Positions 1 to 8,772 are shown, counted from the stretch's first letter. The stretch: 64,000 nucleotides of DNA from RYN-230 sp963717125 (GCA_963717125.1 CAVQVG010000006.1:434001-498000); one strand, 5' to 3'. Notes: generated by a model from the letters alone, not told the origin. Made by a program: numbers and translations.

Positions 1-357
1 GGCGACTCGGCGCGCTCGGTGTGGATCGGCGACGTGCTGATCCGGCCGGAGGCCATCGAGACCGACACCTACGAGCGGAACCGCAACCTGCTGCTCACCG
101 ACGGCGCCCGCGCCGACTCGGTGCCGAACCTGGAGATCCTCACCGGCGAGGTGGTCGGCGCCGGGCACGCCAGCACCAGCGGGCGGCTGGAAGACCAGCA
201 CCTGTTCTACCTGATGGCCCGGGGGATCCCGGAGAACGAGGCGCGCCGCCTGGTGATCCGCGGCTTCTTCGGCGAGCTGGTGGCCAAGATCGAGGTCGCT
301 GAGGTGCGGGGGCGCGTCACCGCCGCCATCGAGAACGAGCTGGCCAAGCTGCCATGA
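1..357 (+). CDS. sufD: SufD, Fe-S cluster assembly protein (C-terminal part)
   Basis: Only the last 118 residues are present; the gene runs in from the left edge in frame 1. SufD is the scaffold subunit of the cytosolic SufBCD complex that builds iron-sulfur clusters. The visible part is the SufB/SufD core: a PNLEI-like stretch, GHASTSGRLEDQHLFYL, and a C-terminal helix with ARGIPENEARRLVIRGFF, which is typical of the family. Its stop overlaps the Rieske gene start by four bases (ATGA), and sufC, sufS, sufU and a sufT-like gene follow on the same strand, so this is one operon. Identification is firm; only SufB versus SufD is decided by context, since sufB normally precedes sufD in actinobacteria. 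Confidence 0.9.
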   Translation, partial: GDSARSVWIGDVLIRPEAIETDTYERNRNLLLTDGARADSVPNLEILTGEVVGAGHASTSGRLEDQHLFYLMARGIPENEARRLVIRGFFGELVAKIEVAEVRGRVTAAIENELAKLP

Positions 358-695
358 CCGAGAGCACGGGCACGTTCGTGCGGGTCTGCGCGCTCGGCGA
401 GCTGCCGGCCGAAGGGGCGATCGGGGTGCAGATCGGTGAGCTGCCGGTCGCCGTGATCCGGGTCGGCGGCGAGGTGTTCGCGCTGCACGACGTGTGCTCG
501 CACGAGGAAGTCCCGCTGTCTGAGGGCGACGTCTACGACCACACCGTGGAGTGCTGGCTGCACGGCTCCTGCTTCGACCTGCGCACCGGCGCGCCCACTG
601 GGCCGCCGGCCACCCAGCCGGTGCCGGTGTACCCGGTGAAGGTGGACGGCGATGAGGTGTATGTCGCCATTCCCGCCGATTCCGCCGGTATCTGA
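354..695 (+). CDS. Rieske [2Fe-2S] ferredoxin of the SUF operon
   Basis: A 113-residue small Rieske protein of the kind annotated as non-haem iron oxygenase ferredoxin. The cluster ligands are visible as C-S-H near residue 46 and C-W-L-H about 17 residues later. There is no signal peptide or membrane segment, so it should act in the cytosol as a one-electron carrier. The start overlaps the sufD stop by four bases, implying translational coupling. A Rieske gene between sufD and sufC is a recurring arrangement in actinobacteria; a role in delivering electrons to SUF is inferred from position only. Confidence 0.9.
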   Translation: MTESTGTFVRVCALGELPAEGAIGVQIGELPVAVIRVGGEVFALHDVCSHEEVPLSEGDVYDHTVECWLHGSCFDLRTGAPTGPPATQPVPVYPVKVDGDEVYVAIPADSAGI

Positions 696-726
696 CGAAT
701 AATGACATGACCTGGAGATATTTCTG

Positions 727-1509
727 ATGGCCACTCTTGAGATCCGCGATCTGCACGTCAGCGTGGACGCGCCGGCCGGCGAGCAGGGCGCAGGCGACGC
801 GCGGGAGATCCTGCGCGGGGTCAACCTGACCGTCGCGTCCGGGGAGACCCACGCCATCATGGGGCCGAACGGCTCCGGCAAGTCCACCCTGGCCTACGCG
901 ATCGCCGGCCACCCCAAGTACCACGTCACCCAGGGCTCGGTGACGCTGGACGGTGCGGACGTGCTGGCCATGACCGTGGACCAGCGGGCCCGGGCCGGGC
1001 TGTTCCTGGCCATGCAGTACCCGGTCGAGGTGCCTGGGGTGACCGTGTCGAACTTCCTGCGCACCGCGGTCACCGCGGTCCGCGGCGAGCCGCCGAAGCT
1101 GCGCGTGTTCCTCAAGGAGATGCGCGAGGCCATGGCGGCGCTGTCCGTCGAGCCGTCGTTCGCCGAGCGCAACCTCAACGAGGGCTTCTCCGGCGGCGAG
1201 AAGAAGCGGCACGAGATCCTCCAGCTGGAGCTGCTCAACCCGAAGATCGCGATCCTGGACGAGACCGACTCCGGGCTGGACATCGACGCGCTGCGGGTGG
1301 TGTCCGAGGGGATCAACCGGTTCCGCACCGGCGAAGGCCACGGCGTGCTGCTGATCACCCACTACACCCGGATCCTGCGCTACGTGACCCCGGACTTCGT
1401 GCACGTGTTCGTGGGCGGCCGGATCGTCGAGGAAGGCGGCCCGGAGCTGGCCGAGACGCTGGAAGCCGAGGGCTACGAGCGCTTTCTGAAGGCCGGGGCG
1501 GTCGGATGA
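727..1509 (+). CDS. sufC: SufC, Fe-S assembly ATPase
   Basis: A 260-residue ABC-type ATPase. Walker A reads GPNGSGKST near residue 46, the signature is FSGGEKKR, and Walker B is AILDETDSGLD followed by a His-containing switch (LLITHYTR). SufC powers the SufB/SufD scaffold during cluster assembly in the cytosol. The ATG at 727 is preceded by TGGAG about nine bases upstream. The gap to the Rieske gene is 31 bases, and the stop overlaps sufS by four bases. The length matches the family and nothing is missing. Confidence 0.96.
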   Translation: MATLEIRDLHVSVDAPAGEQGAGDAREILRGVNLTVASGETHAIMGPNGSGKSTLAYAIAGHPKYHVTQGSVTLDGADVLAMTVDQRARAGLFLAMQYPVEVPGVTVSNFLRTAVTAVRGEPPKLRVFLKEMREAMAALSVEPSFAERNLNEGFSGGEKKRHEILQLELLNPKIAILDETDSGLDIDALRVVSEGINRFRTGEGHGVLLITHYTRILRYVTPDFVHVFVGGRIVEEGGPELAETLEAEGYERFLKAGAVG

Positions 1510-2756
1510 CCCTCGACGTGGCGCGGATCCGGAAGGACTTCCCGATCCTGGACCGGCAGGTCCGTGACGGGCGGCCGCTGGTGTACCTGGACAGCGCGAA
1601 CACGTCGCAGAAGCCGCGCCAGGTGATCGACGCGCTGACCGAGTTCTACGAGCGGCACAACGCGAACATCCACCGGGCCAGCCACCAGCTCGGCGAGGAG
1701 GCCACCGCCGCGTACGAGGGCGCCCGGGTCAAGGCGGCCGGGTTCATCGGGGCCCGGGACGAGGCCGAGGTGGTGTTCGCCAAGAACATCTCCGAGGGCA
1801 TCAACCTGGTCGCCTACGCGATGGGGAACGCGCGCTCCGGCCGGCTGGCGCTCGGCCCGGGCGACGAGATCGTCATCACCGAGATGGAGCACCACTCCAA
1901 CATCGTGCCGTGGCAGCTGCTCTGCGAGCGGACCGGCGCCACGCTGCGGTGGTTCGGGGTGACCGACGACGGCGAGCTGGACCTGGCCGCCATCGACGAC
2001 CTGATCACCGAGCGGACCAAGCTGGTCGCGCTGGCCCACCAGTCCAACGTGCTGGGCACCATCAACCCGGTCCGGCTGATCGCCGACCGGGCGCACGAGG
2101 CCGGGGCGCTGGTCCTGGTGGACGCGGCCCAGTCCGTGCCGCACATGCCCGTCGATGTGCACGCGCTGGGCGCCGACTTCCTCGGCTTCACCGGGCACAA
2201 GATGTGCGGCCCGACCGGCATCGGGGTGCTGTGGGGCCGCCGGGAGCTGCTCGAGGAGCTGCCGCCGTTCCTGGGCGGCGGCGAGATGATCGAGAGCGTC
2301 TGGATGGACCACTCGACGTTCGCGCCGCCGCCGCACAAGTTCGAGGCCGGCACCATGCCGATCGCCGAGGCGGCCGGGCTGGCCGCGGCCATCGACTACC
2401 TCGGTGAGATCGGCCTGGACGCGATCCGGGCGCACGAACGCGAGCTGATCGGGCACGCGCTGGGCGCGCTGGGCACGGTGGACGGGCTGCGGCTGCTCGG
2501 TCCGGCCGACCCGGACCGCCGCGGGGCCGCGATCTCGTTCACCGTGGCCGACGTGCACCCGCACGACATCAGCCAGGTGCTCGACGAACACGGCGTCGCG
2601 GTGCGGGCCGGGCATCACTGCGCCTGGCCGCTGCACCGCCGGTATGGAATACAAGCCAGCACCCGTGCGTCGTTCTACCTGTACAACACGACGGCTGAGG
2701 TGGACACGATGGTCAACGCGATACAGCAGGCGCAGCGCTTCTTCGGCGGGACCTGA
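1506..2756 (+). CDS. sufS: SufS, cysteine desulfurase
   Basis: A 416-residue class-V aminotransferase fold enzyme that removes sulfur from cysteine and passes it on as persulfide. The PLP lysine lies in GFTGHKMCGPTGIG. The catalytic cysteine sits in RAGHHCAWPL near the C-terminus, the pattern of group II (SufS) desulfurases. The gene overlaps sufC by four bases, and its last base is the first base of the sufU start codon. The neighbouring sufU suggests the SufS-SufU transfer system of Gram-positives. Confidence 0.95.
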   Translation: MTLDVARIRKDFPILDRQVRDGRPLVYLDSANTSQKPRQVIDALTEFYERHNANIHRASHQLGEEATAAYEGARVKAAGFIGARDEAEVVFAKNISEGINLVAYAMGNARSGRLALGPGDEIVITEMEHHSNIVPWQLLCERTGATLRWFGVTDDGELDLAAIDDLITERTKLVALAHQSNVLGTINPVRLIADRAHEAGALVLVDAAQSVPHMPVDVHALGADFLGFTGHKMCGPTGIGVLWGRRELLEELPPFLGGGEMIESVWMDHSTFAPPPHKFEAGTMPIAEAAGLAAAIDYLGEIGLDAIRAHERELIGHALGALGTVDGLRLLGPADPDRRGAAISFTVADVHPHDISQVLDEHGVAVRAGHHCAWPLHRRYGIQASTRASFYLYNTTAEVDTMVNAIQQAQRFFGGT

Positions 2757-3217
2757 TGCGGCTCGAGTCGCTGTACCAGGAAGTCATCCTGGACCACTAC
2801 CGGCACCCGCACCACAAGGGACTGCGGGAGCCGTACGACGCCGAGGTGCACCACGTGAACCCGCTGTGCGGCGACGAGGTGACGCTGCGGGTCGCGCTCA
2901 AGGACGCCGGCGGCGAACCGGTCATCGGCGATGTGTCCTACGACGCGCTCGGCTGCTCGATCAGCCAGGCCAGCGCGTCGGTGATGAGCGAGCTGATCAT
3001 CGGCAAGACCGTGCCCGAGGCGATGACGCTGGCCGACGAGTTCCTCCGGCTGATGCAGTCCAAGGGTGAACTGGCGCCGGACGAGGCCGTGCTGGGTGAC
3101 GGGGTGGCGTTCGCCGGGGTCGCCAAGTACCCGGCCCGGATCAAGTGCGCCCTGCTCGGCTGGATGGCCTGGAAGGACGCCACCGCGCAGGCGATTGAAG
3201 GAGGACCTGATGAGTGA
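2756..3217 (+). CDS. sufU: SufU, zinc-dependent sulfur transfer protein
   Basis: A 153-residue IscU-like protein. The three conserved cysteines appear as PLCGDE, LGCSISQASAS and RIKCALLGW; with the aspartate they bind zinc in SufU. In Gram-positive bacteria SufU accepts sulfur from SufS and relays it to SufBCD. The insert between the first and second cysteine regions distinguishes SufU from IscU. It starts at the last base of sufS and overlaps the next gene by eight bases, so it is fully embedded in the operon. Confidence 0.94.
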   Translation: MRLESLYQEVILDHYRHPHHKGLREPYDAEVHHVNPLCGDEVTLRVALKDAGGEPVIGDVSYDALGCSISQASASVMSELIIGKTVPEAMTLADEFLRLMQSKGELAPDEAVLGDGVAFAGVAKYPARIKCALLGWMAWKDATAQAIEGGPDE

Positions 3218-3569
3218 CGAGACCACCAGCCTGGAGACCACCCCGGAGATTCCGGAGACCACCCCAGAGACCGAGGATCTGCTGGAAGCGCTCCGCGACG
3301 TGGTGGACCCGGAACTGGGCGTGAACGTGGTCAACCTGGGCCTGATCTACGGCGTGACGATGGGCGAGGACAAGATCGCGGTCATCGACATGACGCTGAC
3401 CAGCGCGGCCTGCCCGCTGACCGACGTGATCGAGGACCAGGCGCGGTCCGCGCTGGACGGCCTGGTCAGCGATTTCAAGATCAACTGGGTGTGGCTGCCG
3501 CCGTGGGGCCCGGAGAAGATCACCGAGGACGGCCGCGAGCAGCTGCGCGCCCTCGGCTTCAACGTCTGA
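3210..3569 (+). CDS. sufT: SufT-like MIP18/DUF59 Fe-S biogenesis protein
   Basis: A 119-residue protein with a short acidic, Thr/Glu-rich head (about 25 residues) and a MIP18/DUF59 domain: DVVDPELGVNVVNLGLIYGV, then TSAACPLTDVI with the conserved cysteine. Such proteins help iron-sulfur cluster maturation or transfer. The ATG at 3210 is chosen because GAAGGAGG lies just upstream, and the in-frame region further 5' is sufU read in another frame. It is the last gene of the SUF operon. The symbol follows actinobacterial usage; the exact step is not proven by sequence. Confidence 0.88.
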   Translation: MSDETTSLETTPEIPETTPETEDLLEALRDVVDPELGVNVVNLGLIYGVTMGEDKIAVIDMTLTSAACPLTDVIEDQARSALDGLVSDFKINWVWLPPWGPEKITEDGREQLRALGFNV

Positions 3570-3678
3570 TCTGAGGCAGTTTCACCCCGGATATCCCCGC
3601 CGCGGGGGAGGTGCCGCCCGGCCTGTCCCCCCTAGCCTGACAGCCTGACCAGCCGAATCAGCGGAGGCGATCAGGCTG

Positions 3679-4629
3679 ATGCCGGACAAGCTGCTGCGGC
3701 TGCGCCGTAGCGAGACGGTGCCGGAGCCGGCCCGGCCGGTCATGCTGGCCATCGCGGGCGACAGCGCGGCCGGCAAAACCACGCTGACCCGGGGCATCGC
3801 CGAGGCGCTCGGCACGGACCGGGCCACCGCGCTGTGCGTGGACGACTACCACCGGTACGACCGGGCGGAGCGCCGCGCGGTGCCGTTCACCGTGCTCAAC
3901 CCCGAGTGCAACTACATCGACGTCATGGAGCAGCACCTGCAGTTGCTGGCGCTCGGGCGGCCCATCCTGAAGCCGGTCTACGACCATGCCACCGGCACGC
4001 TGACCCGCCCGGTGCTGGTCGAGCCGCGCGAGTTCGTGATCGTGGAAGGGCTGCTGCCGCTGCACACCAAGCTGGCCCGGGCCTGTTTCGACATCGCGGT
4101 GTACCTGGATCCGCCGGAGGAGATCCGGCGGGAGTGGAAGCTCAAGCGGGACTGCGCCGAGCGCGGCTACACCCCGGACCAGGTGCTGGCCGAGCTGGGC
4201 CGGCGGGCGCCGGAGTCGGCCGCCTACATCCGGCCGCAGCGGCAGTGGGCGGACATCTCGATCCGGTTCGCGCCGGTGTCCGGGCACCAGGCCCCGGGCG
4301 GCACGCCGCTGTCCGCGGAGATCCTGCTCCGGCCCACCATCCAGCACCCCGACCTGACCCACGTGCTGACCGACGACGACCGGCGTACGGTGCACCTCAA
4401 GCTGATCCGGGACAGCGACGGGCGGCCGGTGGACGCGCTGCACGTGCACGGCTACGCGCCGCGGGAGGACAGCCGGATCGCGGAGAAGGCGATCTGGGAA
4501 CAGCTGTCGTTCGCCCCGGACAGCTCGCTGCCGGACCTGCTCGGCGAGTACGCGCCCGGCCGGCGCAGCGAGCCGCTGGCCATCGCCCAGCTGCTGCTGC
4601 TCTGGCACCTGCTGGAGGCGCGCACATGA
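3679..4629 (+). CDS. prk: Phosphoribulokinase
   Basis: A 316-residue P-loop kinase of the phosphoribulokinase/uridine kinase family. The Walker A motif is GDSAAGKTT near residue 29, followed by a CVDDYHRYDR motif and FVIVEGLLPL. It should phosphorylate ribulose 5-phosphate to ribulose 1,5-bisphosphate, the RuBisCO substrate. RuBisCO genes lie 7 kb downstream on the opposite strand, which supports this over uridine kinase. The ATG follows a GGAGG about a dozen bases upstream. Unusually, prk is not in the cbb operon but between SUF and a two-component system. Confidence 0.9.
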   Translation: MPDKLLRLRRSETVPEPARPVMLAIAGDSAAGKTTLTRGIAEALGTDRATALCVDDYHRYDRAERRAVPFTVLNPECNYIDVMEQHLQLLALGRPILKPVYDHATGTLTRPVLVEPREFVIVEGLLPLHTKLARACFDIAVYLDPPEEIRREWKLKRDCAERGYTPDQVLAELGRRAPESAAYIRPQRQWADISIRFAPVSGHQAPGGTPLSAEILLRPTIQHPDLTHVLTDDDRRTVHLKLIRDSDGRPVDALHVHGYAPREDSRIAEKAIWEQLSFAPDSSLPDLLGEYAPGRRSEPLAIAQLLLLWHLLEART

Positions 4630-4647
4630 GTGTTTCGGCAGATTGGG

Positions 4648-4653
4648 TACCGT
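4648..4653 (+). promoter_or_regulatory. -10 box TACCGT, leaderless start
   Basis: TACCGT ends seven bases before the ATG at 4661, and no ribosome binding site lies between. This decides the start over the upstream TTG at 4643. Confidence 0.5.
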
Positions 4654-4660
4654 TCCGGGC

Positions 4661-5329
4661 ATGGACCGCGTGACGCCGGAGCCGATCACCGTGCTGATCG
4701 TGGACGATCACCAGATGGTGCTGGATGGTCTCCGGGCCATGCTGGCGCCGTACCGGGACCAGCTGCGGATCGTCGGCGAGGCCAGCGAGCCCGCCGCCGC
4801 GCTGGCGCTGGCCGCCGAGCTCAAGCCGGACGCCGTGCTGCTCGACGTGCGGCTGCGCGAGGCCAGCGGGCTGGACGTGTGCGGTGAGCTCCTCCGGGCC
4901 AGGCCGGGCTGCAAGGTCGTCTTCCTCACCGTGTACGACGATGAGCAGTACCTCTACCAGGCCCTCCGGGTAGGCGCGGCCGGCTTCCTGCTCAAGCGGA
5001 TCAAGGGCGGCGAGCTGGTCGACTACGTGCGCCGGATCTGCGCCGGGGAGGTGCTCATCGACCCCACCCTGGCCGGCCGGGTGGCGCTGTCCGCGGCCCG
5101 GCTGCGCAGCGGCGAGTTCTGGCCCGGCGCGCACCTGGGCCTGACCCAGCGGGAGAGCGAGGTGCTGTCGCTGCTGGTCGCCGGGCTGTCCAACCGGGCC
5201 ATCGCGATGAAGCTGGTGGTCAGCGACGAGACGGTGAAGACGCACTCCCGGGGCATCTACCGCAAGCTGGGGGTGTCCGACCGGGCCGGTGCGGTCGCGG
5301 TCGCGCTCCGCGAGGGCGTGTTTCATTGA
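4661..5329 (+). CDS. LuxR/NarL-family response regulator
   Basis: A 222-residue regulator with an N-terminal receiver (acidic pair D15-D16, phospho-acceptor D62 in AVLLDVRL, Lys in GFLLKRIKGG) and a C-terminal LuxR helix-turn-helix beginning near GLTQRESEVLSLLVAGLSN. The ATG at 4661 is preferred over the TTG at 4643 because a TACCGT -10 box sits seven bases upstream. The stop overlaps the kinase start (TTGA), so the two are translationally coupled. The target genes are not evident; phosphoribulokinase upstream is a possible but unproven link. Confidence 0.92.
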   Translation: MDRVTPEPITVLIVDDHQMVLDGLRAMLAPYRDQLRIVGEASEPAAALALAAELKPDAVLLDVRLREASGLDVCGELLRARPGCKVVFLTVYDDEQYLYQALRVGAAGFLLKRIKGGELVDYVRRICAGEVLIDPTLAGRVALSAARLRSGEFWPGAHLGLTQRESEVLSLLVAGLSNRAIAMKLVVSDETVKTHSRGIYRKLGVSDRAGAVAVALREGVFH

Positions 5330-6531
5330 TCCCGGGCCTGGGCGGCGGCGCGGACGCGGAGCGGGAAGCCCGGCTGCTGTCCCGGGTGGTGGACACGATC
5401 TCGGCCGGCCTGGACCTGGACCGCGTCCTGCAGGGCGTGGCCACGCTGGTCACCGAGACCACCGAGACCGACGTCTGCTTCGTGCACCTGCTGGACGAGC
5501 GGGCCCGCACCCTGCAGCTGCGCGGCGCGACCCCGCCGTTCGACACCATGGTGGGCAGCATCGAGCTGGCCGTGGGCGAGGGGGTGGCCGGCTGGGTGGC
5601 CGACCACGGCCAGCCCGCCGTCATCGTGGACAACAAGACCGCCGACCCGCGGTACCGGTACATCCCGGCGCTGCGCGGCGAGGACTTCACGTCCATGGTC
5701 TCGGTGCCGGTGGTGACGCCGCTCGGCCACCTGGTCGGCGTGCTGAACGTGCATACCCGGGAGCGCCGTGAGTTCGCCCCGGCCGACGTGGAGCTGCTCC
5801 GCTCGGTGGCCGGCCTGGTGGCCGGGGCGATCGAGAACGCGCGGCTGCACCGGCGGCTGGCCGAGCGGGAGGAGGCGCTGGAGCGGTTCGCCGAGCGGAC
5901 CGTGGAATGGCTGGAGCACGAGCGGCGGCGGCTGGCCGGCGACATCCACGACGGCATCAGCCAGCGCATCGTCAGCCTGTTCTTCCACCTGTCGGCGGCG
6001 GCCGACGCGATCCCGGCCGAGCCCGCGGTGGCCGCGGAGCAGGTGGCCCGGGCCCAGGAACTGGCCGCCGCCGCCTTGGACGAGGCCCGGTCGGCCATCG
6101 CCGGGCTGCGCCCGCCGGTGCTCGACGACCTCGGCCTGGCGGCCAGCCTGGACAGCCTGGCCCACTCGTTTCCCACGCTGGACGTGCAGGTGGAGGCGGC
6201 CGAGCTGCGGATGGCCGAGCACGCCGAGACGGCGGTGTACCGGACCGCGCAGGAAGCCCTGCAGAACGTGGCCAAGCACGCCGACGCGCAGTCGGTGCGG
6301 GTGCGGCTGCTGCGGCACAAGGACCGGGTCGTGCTGGAGGTGGCCGACGACGGGGCCGGCTTCGACGCCGCCGCGCCCAGCGGGCCCGGGCCGACCGGGT
6401 TCGGCCTGGCCGGCATGCGCGAGCGGGCCGAACTGCTGGGCGGCCGCCTCGACCTGGCCGCCACCCCGGGCCGCGGCACGACCGTGCGGCTGACTATCCC
6501 GTTCCTGCCCGCCGCTCAGTCCGGAGCCTGA
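5326..6531 (+). CDS. GAF-domain sensor histidine kinase (NarL type)
   Basis: A 401-residue cytosolic kinase with no membrane segment: a GAF sensor domain (about residues 15-175), a HisKA_3 dimerisation helix with the phospho-acceptor H208 in RLAGDIHDGIS, and a HATPase domain with the N box QEALQNVAKHA and the G box GFGLAGMRERAELLGG. It pairs with the LuxR regulator directly upstream. The start is TTG overlapping the regulator stop. Its end overlaps the convergent carboxypeptidase gene by 38 bases. The GAF ligand is unknown; redox or gas sensing is possible for this architecture. Confidence 0.92.
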   Translation: MIPGLGGGADAEREARLLSRVVDTISAGLDLDRVLQGVATLVTETTETDVCFVHLLDERARTLQLRGATPPFDTMVGSIELAVGEGVAGWVADHGQPAVIVDNKTADPRYRYIPALRGEDFTSMVSVPVVTPLGHLVGVLNVHTRERREFAPADVELLRSVAGLVAGAIENARLHRRLAEREEALERFAERTVEWLEHERRRLAGDIHDGISQRIVSLFFHLSAAADAIPAEPAVAAEQVARAQELAAAALDEARSAIAGLRPPVLDDLGLAASLDSLAHSFPTLDVQVEAAELRMAEHAETAVYRTAQEALQNVAKHADAQSVRVRLLRHKDRVVLEVADDGAGFDAAAPSGPGPTGFGLAGMRERAELLGGRLDLAATPGRGTTVRLTIPFLPAAQSGA

Positions 6532-7504
6532 AGCCCCAGGTCAGCATCTGCTCGGCCGCCTGCGCACCGGCCGCCACGCCGGTGGCCGGGCTGTGCAGCA
6601 CCACCCCGATCAGCGCCCGGCCGCGCCGGACCGCCTCGAACAGCAGGCAGTGCCCGGCGGTGTCGGTGTAGCCGTCCTTGATCCCGACGGCGCCCGGGTA
6701 GAAGCCGATCAGCGCGTCGGTGTTGTCCCACCAGTACTGGTGATGCCCGGGCCCCTTGCTCAGGTGATAGAACTCCCGGTCCACGATCGACCGGAACGCC
6801 GGGTAGCGCATCGCGATCCGGCCGAGCTGGACCAGATCGTACGGCGTGGAGTAGGTCGATTTCTCGGTCGGGTAGGGCAGCCCGTCCGGCGAGGCGAAGT
6901 GGGTGTCCCGCAGGCCCAGCCGGGCCGCCACCGTGTTCATCCGGGCCACGAACGCGCTCAGCCCAGGGCCGTATGCGCTGGCCAGCGTGTAGGCCGCGTC
7001 GGCGCCGGACGGCAGCAGCAGCGCGGCCAGCAATTCCTTGGTGGTGAGCACGTCGCCTGGGTGCAGTCCCGCGGTTTCGCCGCCGTACTTCCAGGCGTAC
7101 TTGAACGCAGCCTCCGGCACCCTGATCTTCTCGCCGAGGCGGTTGCTTTGCAGCACCAGCAGGGCGGTCATCACCTTGGTGACACTGGCCATCGGCCGCG
7201 GCGTGGTCTCATCCCGGCCCCACAGCACCTGGCCGGTGGCCGCGTCGGCCAGCAGCGCGCCCTTCGCCTTGACCCCGGTTGGTGCGCCGGTCACCTGGAG
7301 GGCCGGCCCCGCGGGCCGGGACGGGGCCGGGGTGGATGGCGTGGGGGTGGCCAGCGCCGCGGCGGCCGGTGGCCGGCCGGTGGCGGCCGGCGCAGGGTGG
7401 GCGGTGCGAGCTGGGACCGCTGCCGAGGTGACCGAGCAGGCCGCCGTGCCACCCGACAAAACGGTCAGCACGGCCAAGACGCCAATCCGTACCCGCAGCC
7501 CCAT
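6494..7504 (-). CDS. D-alanyl-D-alanine carboxypeptidase-like lipoprotein
   Basis: A 336-residue serine peptidase S11 (PBP5-like) protein. The N-terminus has a hydrophobic segment ending in SGGTAAC, a lipobox, so it is probably a cell-surface lipoprotein acting on peptidoglycan stem peptides. The catalytic S-x-x-K is clear (PMASVTK), with GRDE and PSGADAAY around it. The usual SxN is SGA and the usual KTG is KDG (GIKDGYTD), so activity may be altered. The ATG at 7504 follows a TAGGGT -10 box by six bases. The 3' end overlaps the sensor kinase gene on the other strand. Confidence 0.88.
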   Translation of the reverse strand: MGLRVRIGVLAVLTVLSGGTAACSVTSAAVPARTAHPAPAATGRPPAAAALATPTPSTPAPSRPAGPALQVTGAPTGVKAKGALLADAATGQVLWGRDETTPRPMASVTKVMTALLVLQSNRLGEKIRVPEAAFKYAWKYGGETAGLHPGDVLTTKELLAALLLPSGADAAYTLASAYGPGLSAFVARMNTVAARLGLRDTHFASPDGLPYPTEKSTYSTPYDLVQLGRIAMRYPAFRSIVDREFYHLSKGPGHHQYWWDNTDALIGFYPGAVGIKDGYTDTAGHCLLFEAVRRGRALIGVVLHSPATGVAAGAQAAEQMLTWGFRLRTERRAGTG

Positions 7505-7510
7505 GGGGTC

Positions 7511-7516
7511 ACCCTA
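7511..7516 (-). promoter_or_regulatory. -10 box TAGGGT, leaderless start
   Basis: On the minus strand TAGGGT is followed by six bases and the ATG of the carboxypeptidase gene, with no room for a ribosome binding site. Confidence 0.5.
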
Positions 7517-7593
7517 GACCGGGACAGATGGCGCAACGCAAAAGGCGTTACAGTCCTGCCGACGGAACGTTTCCGGACCGTAGCGAGGCGGAG

Positions 7594-8031
7594 ATGACAA
7601 CATTCAACCGGGTGCTGGCCCCGTTGCGCCCGGCGGCCCGCGCGCTGACCGGATCGACCTACATCCTGCTCGGCTTCGACGCGCTGCGGGCGCCCGGGGT
7701 CCGGGTGGAGCTGGCCGGCCCGGTGCTGGCCGCGATCCGCGCCCGGGTCCCGCTGCCCGACGACGACGAACTGCTGGTGCGGGCCAACGCGGCCGTGCAG
7801 GTGGCGGCCGGCGCCATGCTGGCGCTGGGCCGGCCCCCGCGGCTGTCCGCCGCGGTGCTGGCCGCCTCGCTGGTGCCCACCACCCTGGCCGGGCACCCGT
7901 ACTGGACGATCGAGGACCCGGCGGAACGCAAGCAGCAGCGGATCCACTTCCACAAGAACATGGCCCTGATCGGCGGGCTCCTGCTCGCCGTGCTCGACGA
8001 ACCGGACTCGCAACCTCTAACCACGGGTTGA
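7594..8031 (+). CDS. DoxX-family membrane protein
   Basis: A 145-residue DoxX/SURF4-like protein: a start region LTGSTYILLGFDALRAPG, then several hydrophobic stretches (about residues 15-30, 65-80, 85-100 and 120-137) and a conserved HFHKNMALIGGLLL near the end. The family sits in the cytoplasmic membrane; its role is poorly defined, often linked to oxidative stress. The ATG at 7594 has GAGGCGGAG directly upstream, so the longer in-frame reading from 7528 is not used. A TACAGT box at 7548 could be its -10, giving a short leader. Confidence 0.8.
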   Translation: MTTFNRVLAPLRPAARALTGSTYILLGFDALRAPGVRVELAGPVLAAIRARVPLPDDDELLVRANAAVQVAAGAMLALGRPPRLSAAVLAASLVPTTLAGHPYWTIEDPAERKQQRIHFHKNMALIGGLLLAVLDEPDSQPLTTG

Positions 8032-8106
8032 TGCGTCCGGGTGGCCGGATCGCGACGATGGGTGTGCGTCCAGTACGGGCGTAGCGATCGGGCGGAGGTG
8101 CGCGGG

Positions 8107-8475
8107 ATGGACGACCGGCAGCAGATGCGGGCCTCGGACCAGGACCGGCAGCAGGTCGTGGACCGGTTGCGCGGCGCGGTGGCGGACGGCCGGCTGCGGA
8201 TGGACGAGTTCGAGCAGCGCATGGCGCAGGCCTACCAAGCGGTGACCTACGGCGACCTGGCCCCGCTGTGCGCGGACCTGCCCGCGCCAGTGGCGGCGGC
8301 ACCGGCCGGGCCGGCGCTGGCCCGGGTCGCGCCACGGCGCGGTGGGCTGGCTGGCTTGCCGGCCGCCCGGCGCGGACGTCACGCTTACCGTCGACGGCGA
8401 CCCCGGCCGGCTGCCCGCCACCACCGGCCTGGCCGTGTACCGCATCGTGCAGGAGGCGCTGACCAACGCGGCTAA
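8107..8475 (+). pseudogene. DUF1707 protein, tail replaced by out-of-frame kinase remnant
   Basis: The first 60 or so residues are a complete DUF1707 domain (MRASDQDRQQVVDRLR, then GRLRMDEFEQRMAQAY and YGDLAPLCADLP). After an Ala/Pro linker the frame continues into low-complexity Arg/Pro sequence from about 8340. That stretch is a histidine kinase read in the wrong frame. The upstream part could still be translated as a short DUF1707 protein. DUF1707 genes often precede kinase/regulator pairs in actinobacteria, so this looks like a collapsed three-gene locus. Confidence 0.65.
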
Positions 8476-8770
8476 GCACGCGCCCGGCGCGCCCACCACG
8501 GTCCGGCTGGCCGTCGCCGTGGACGCGGTCCGGCTGGCCGTGGACAGCGCGGCGCCGCCGGGCACCGGCACCGGGATGGGCCTGCTCAGCATGCGCGAGC
8601 GCGCCGAGTCGCTGGGCGGAAGCTGCCAGGCCGGGCCGGGCGGCCGGGGCTGGCTGGTGCAGGCCACACTGCCGGTGGCCGCGTCGGCCGGGCCCGCCGC
8701 GGCCGACGTGATCCTGATGGACGTGCGGATGCCCCGGATGGACGGCGTCCGCGCGACCGAGGAACTGCGC
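8342..8770 (+). pseudogene. Histidine kinase HATPase remnant fused to receiver remnant
   Basis: In frame 2 the sequence encodes only the last third of a NarL-type kinase: GLAVYRIVQEALTNAAKHA (N box) and GTGMGLLSMRERAESLGG (G box). No sensor or HisKA part precedes it. Without a stop it runs into ADVILMDVRMPRMDGVRA, the middle of a response-regulator receiver, and breaks off at EELRR. A kinase C-terminus joined to the middle of a receiver implies internal deletions. No start codon with a ribosome binding site was seen. Confidence 0.75.
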
Positions 8771-8772
8771 CG

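Noticed and set aside
3595..3607. CCCC-GCCGC-GGGG as a terminator after the SUF operon
   Set aside because: The stem is only four base pairs and no T run follows.
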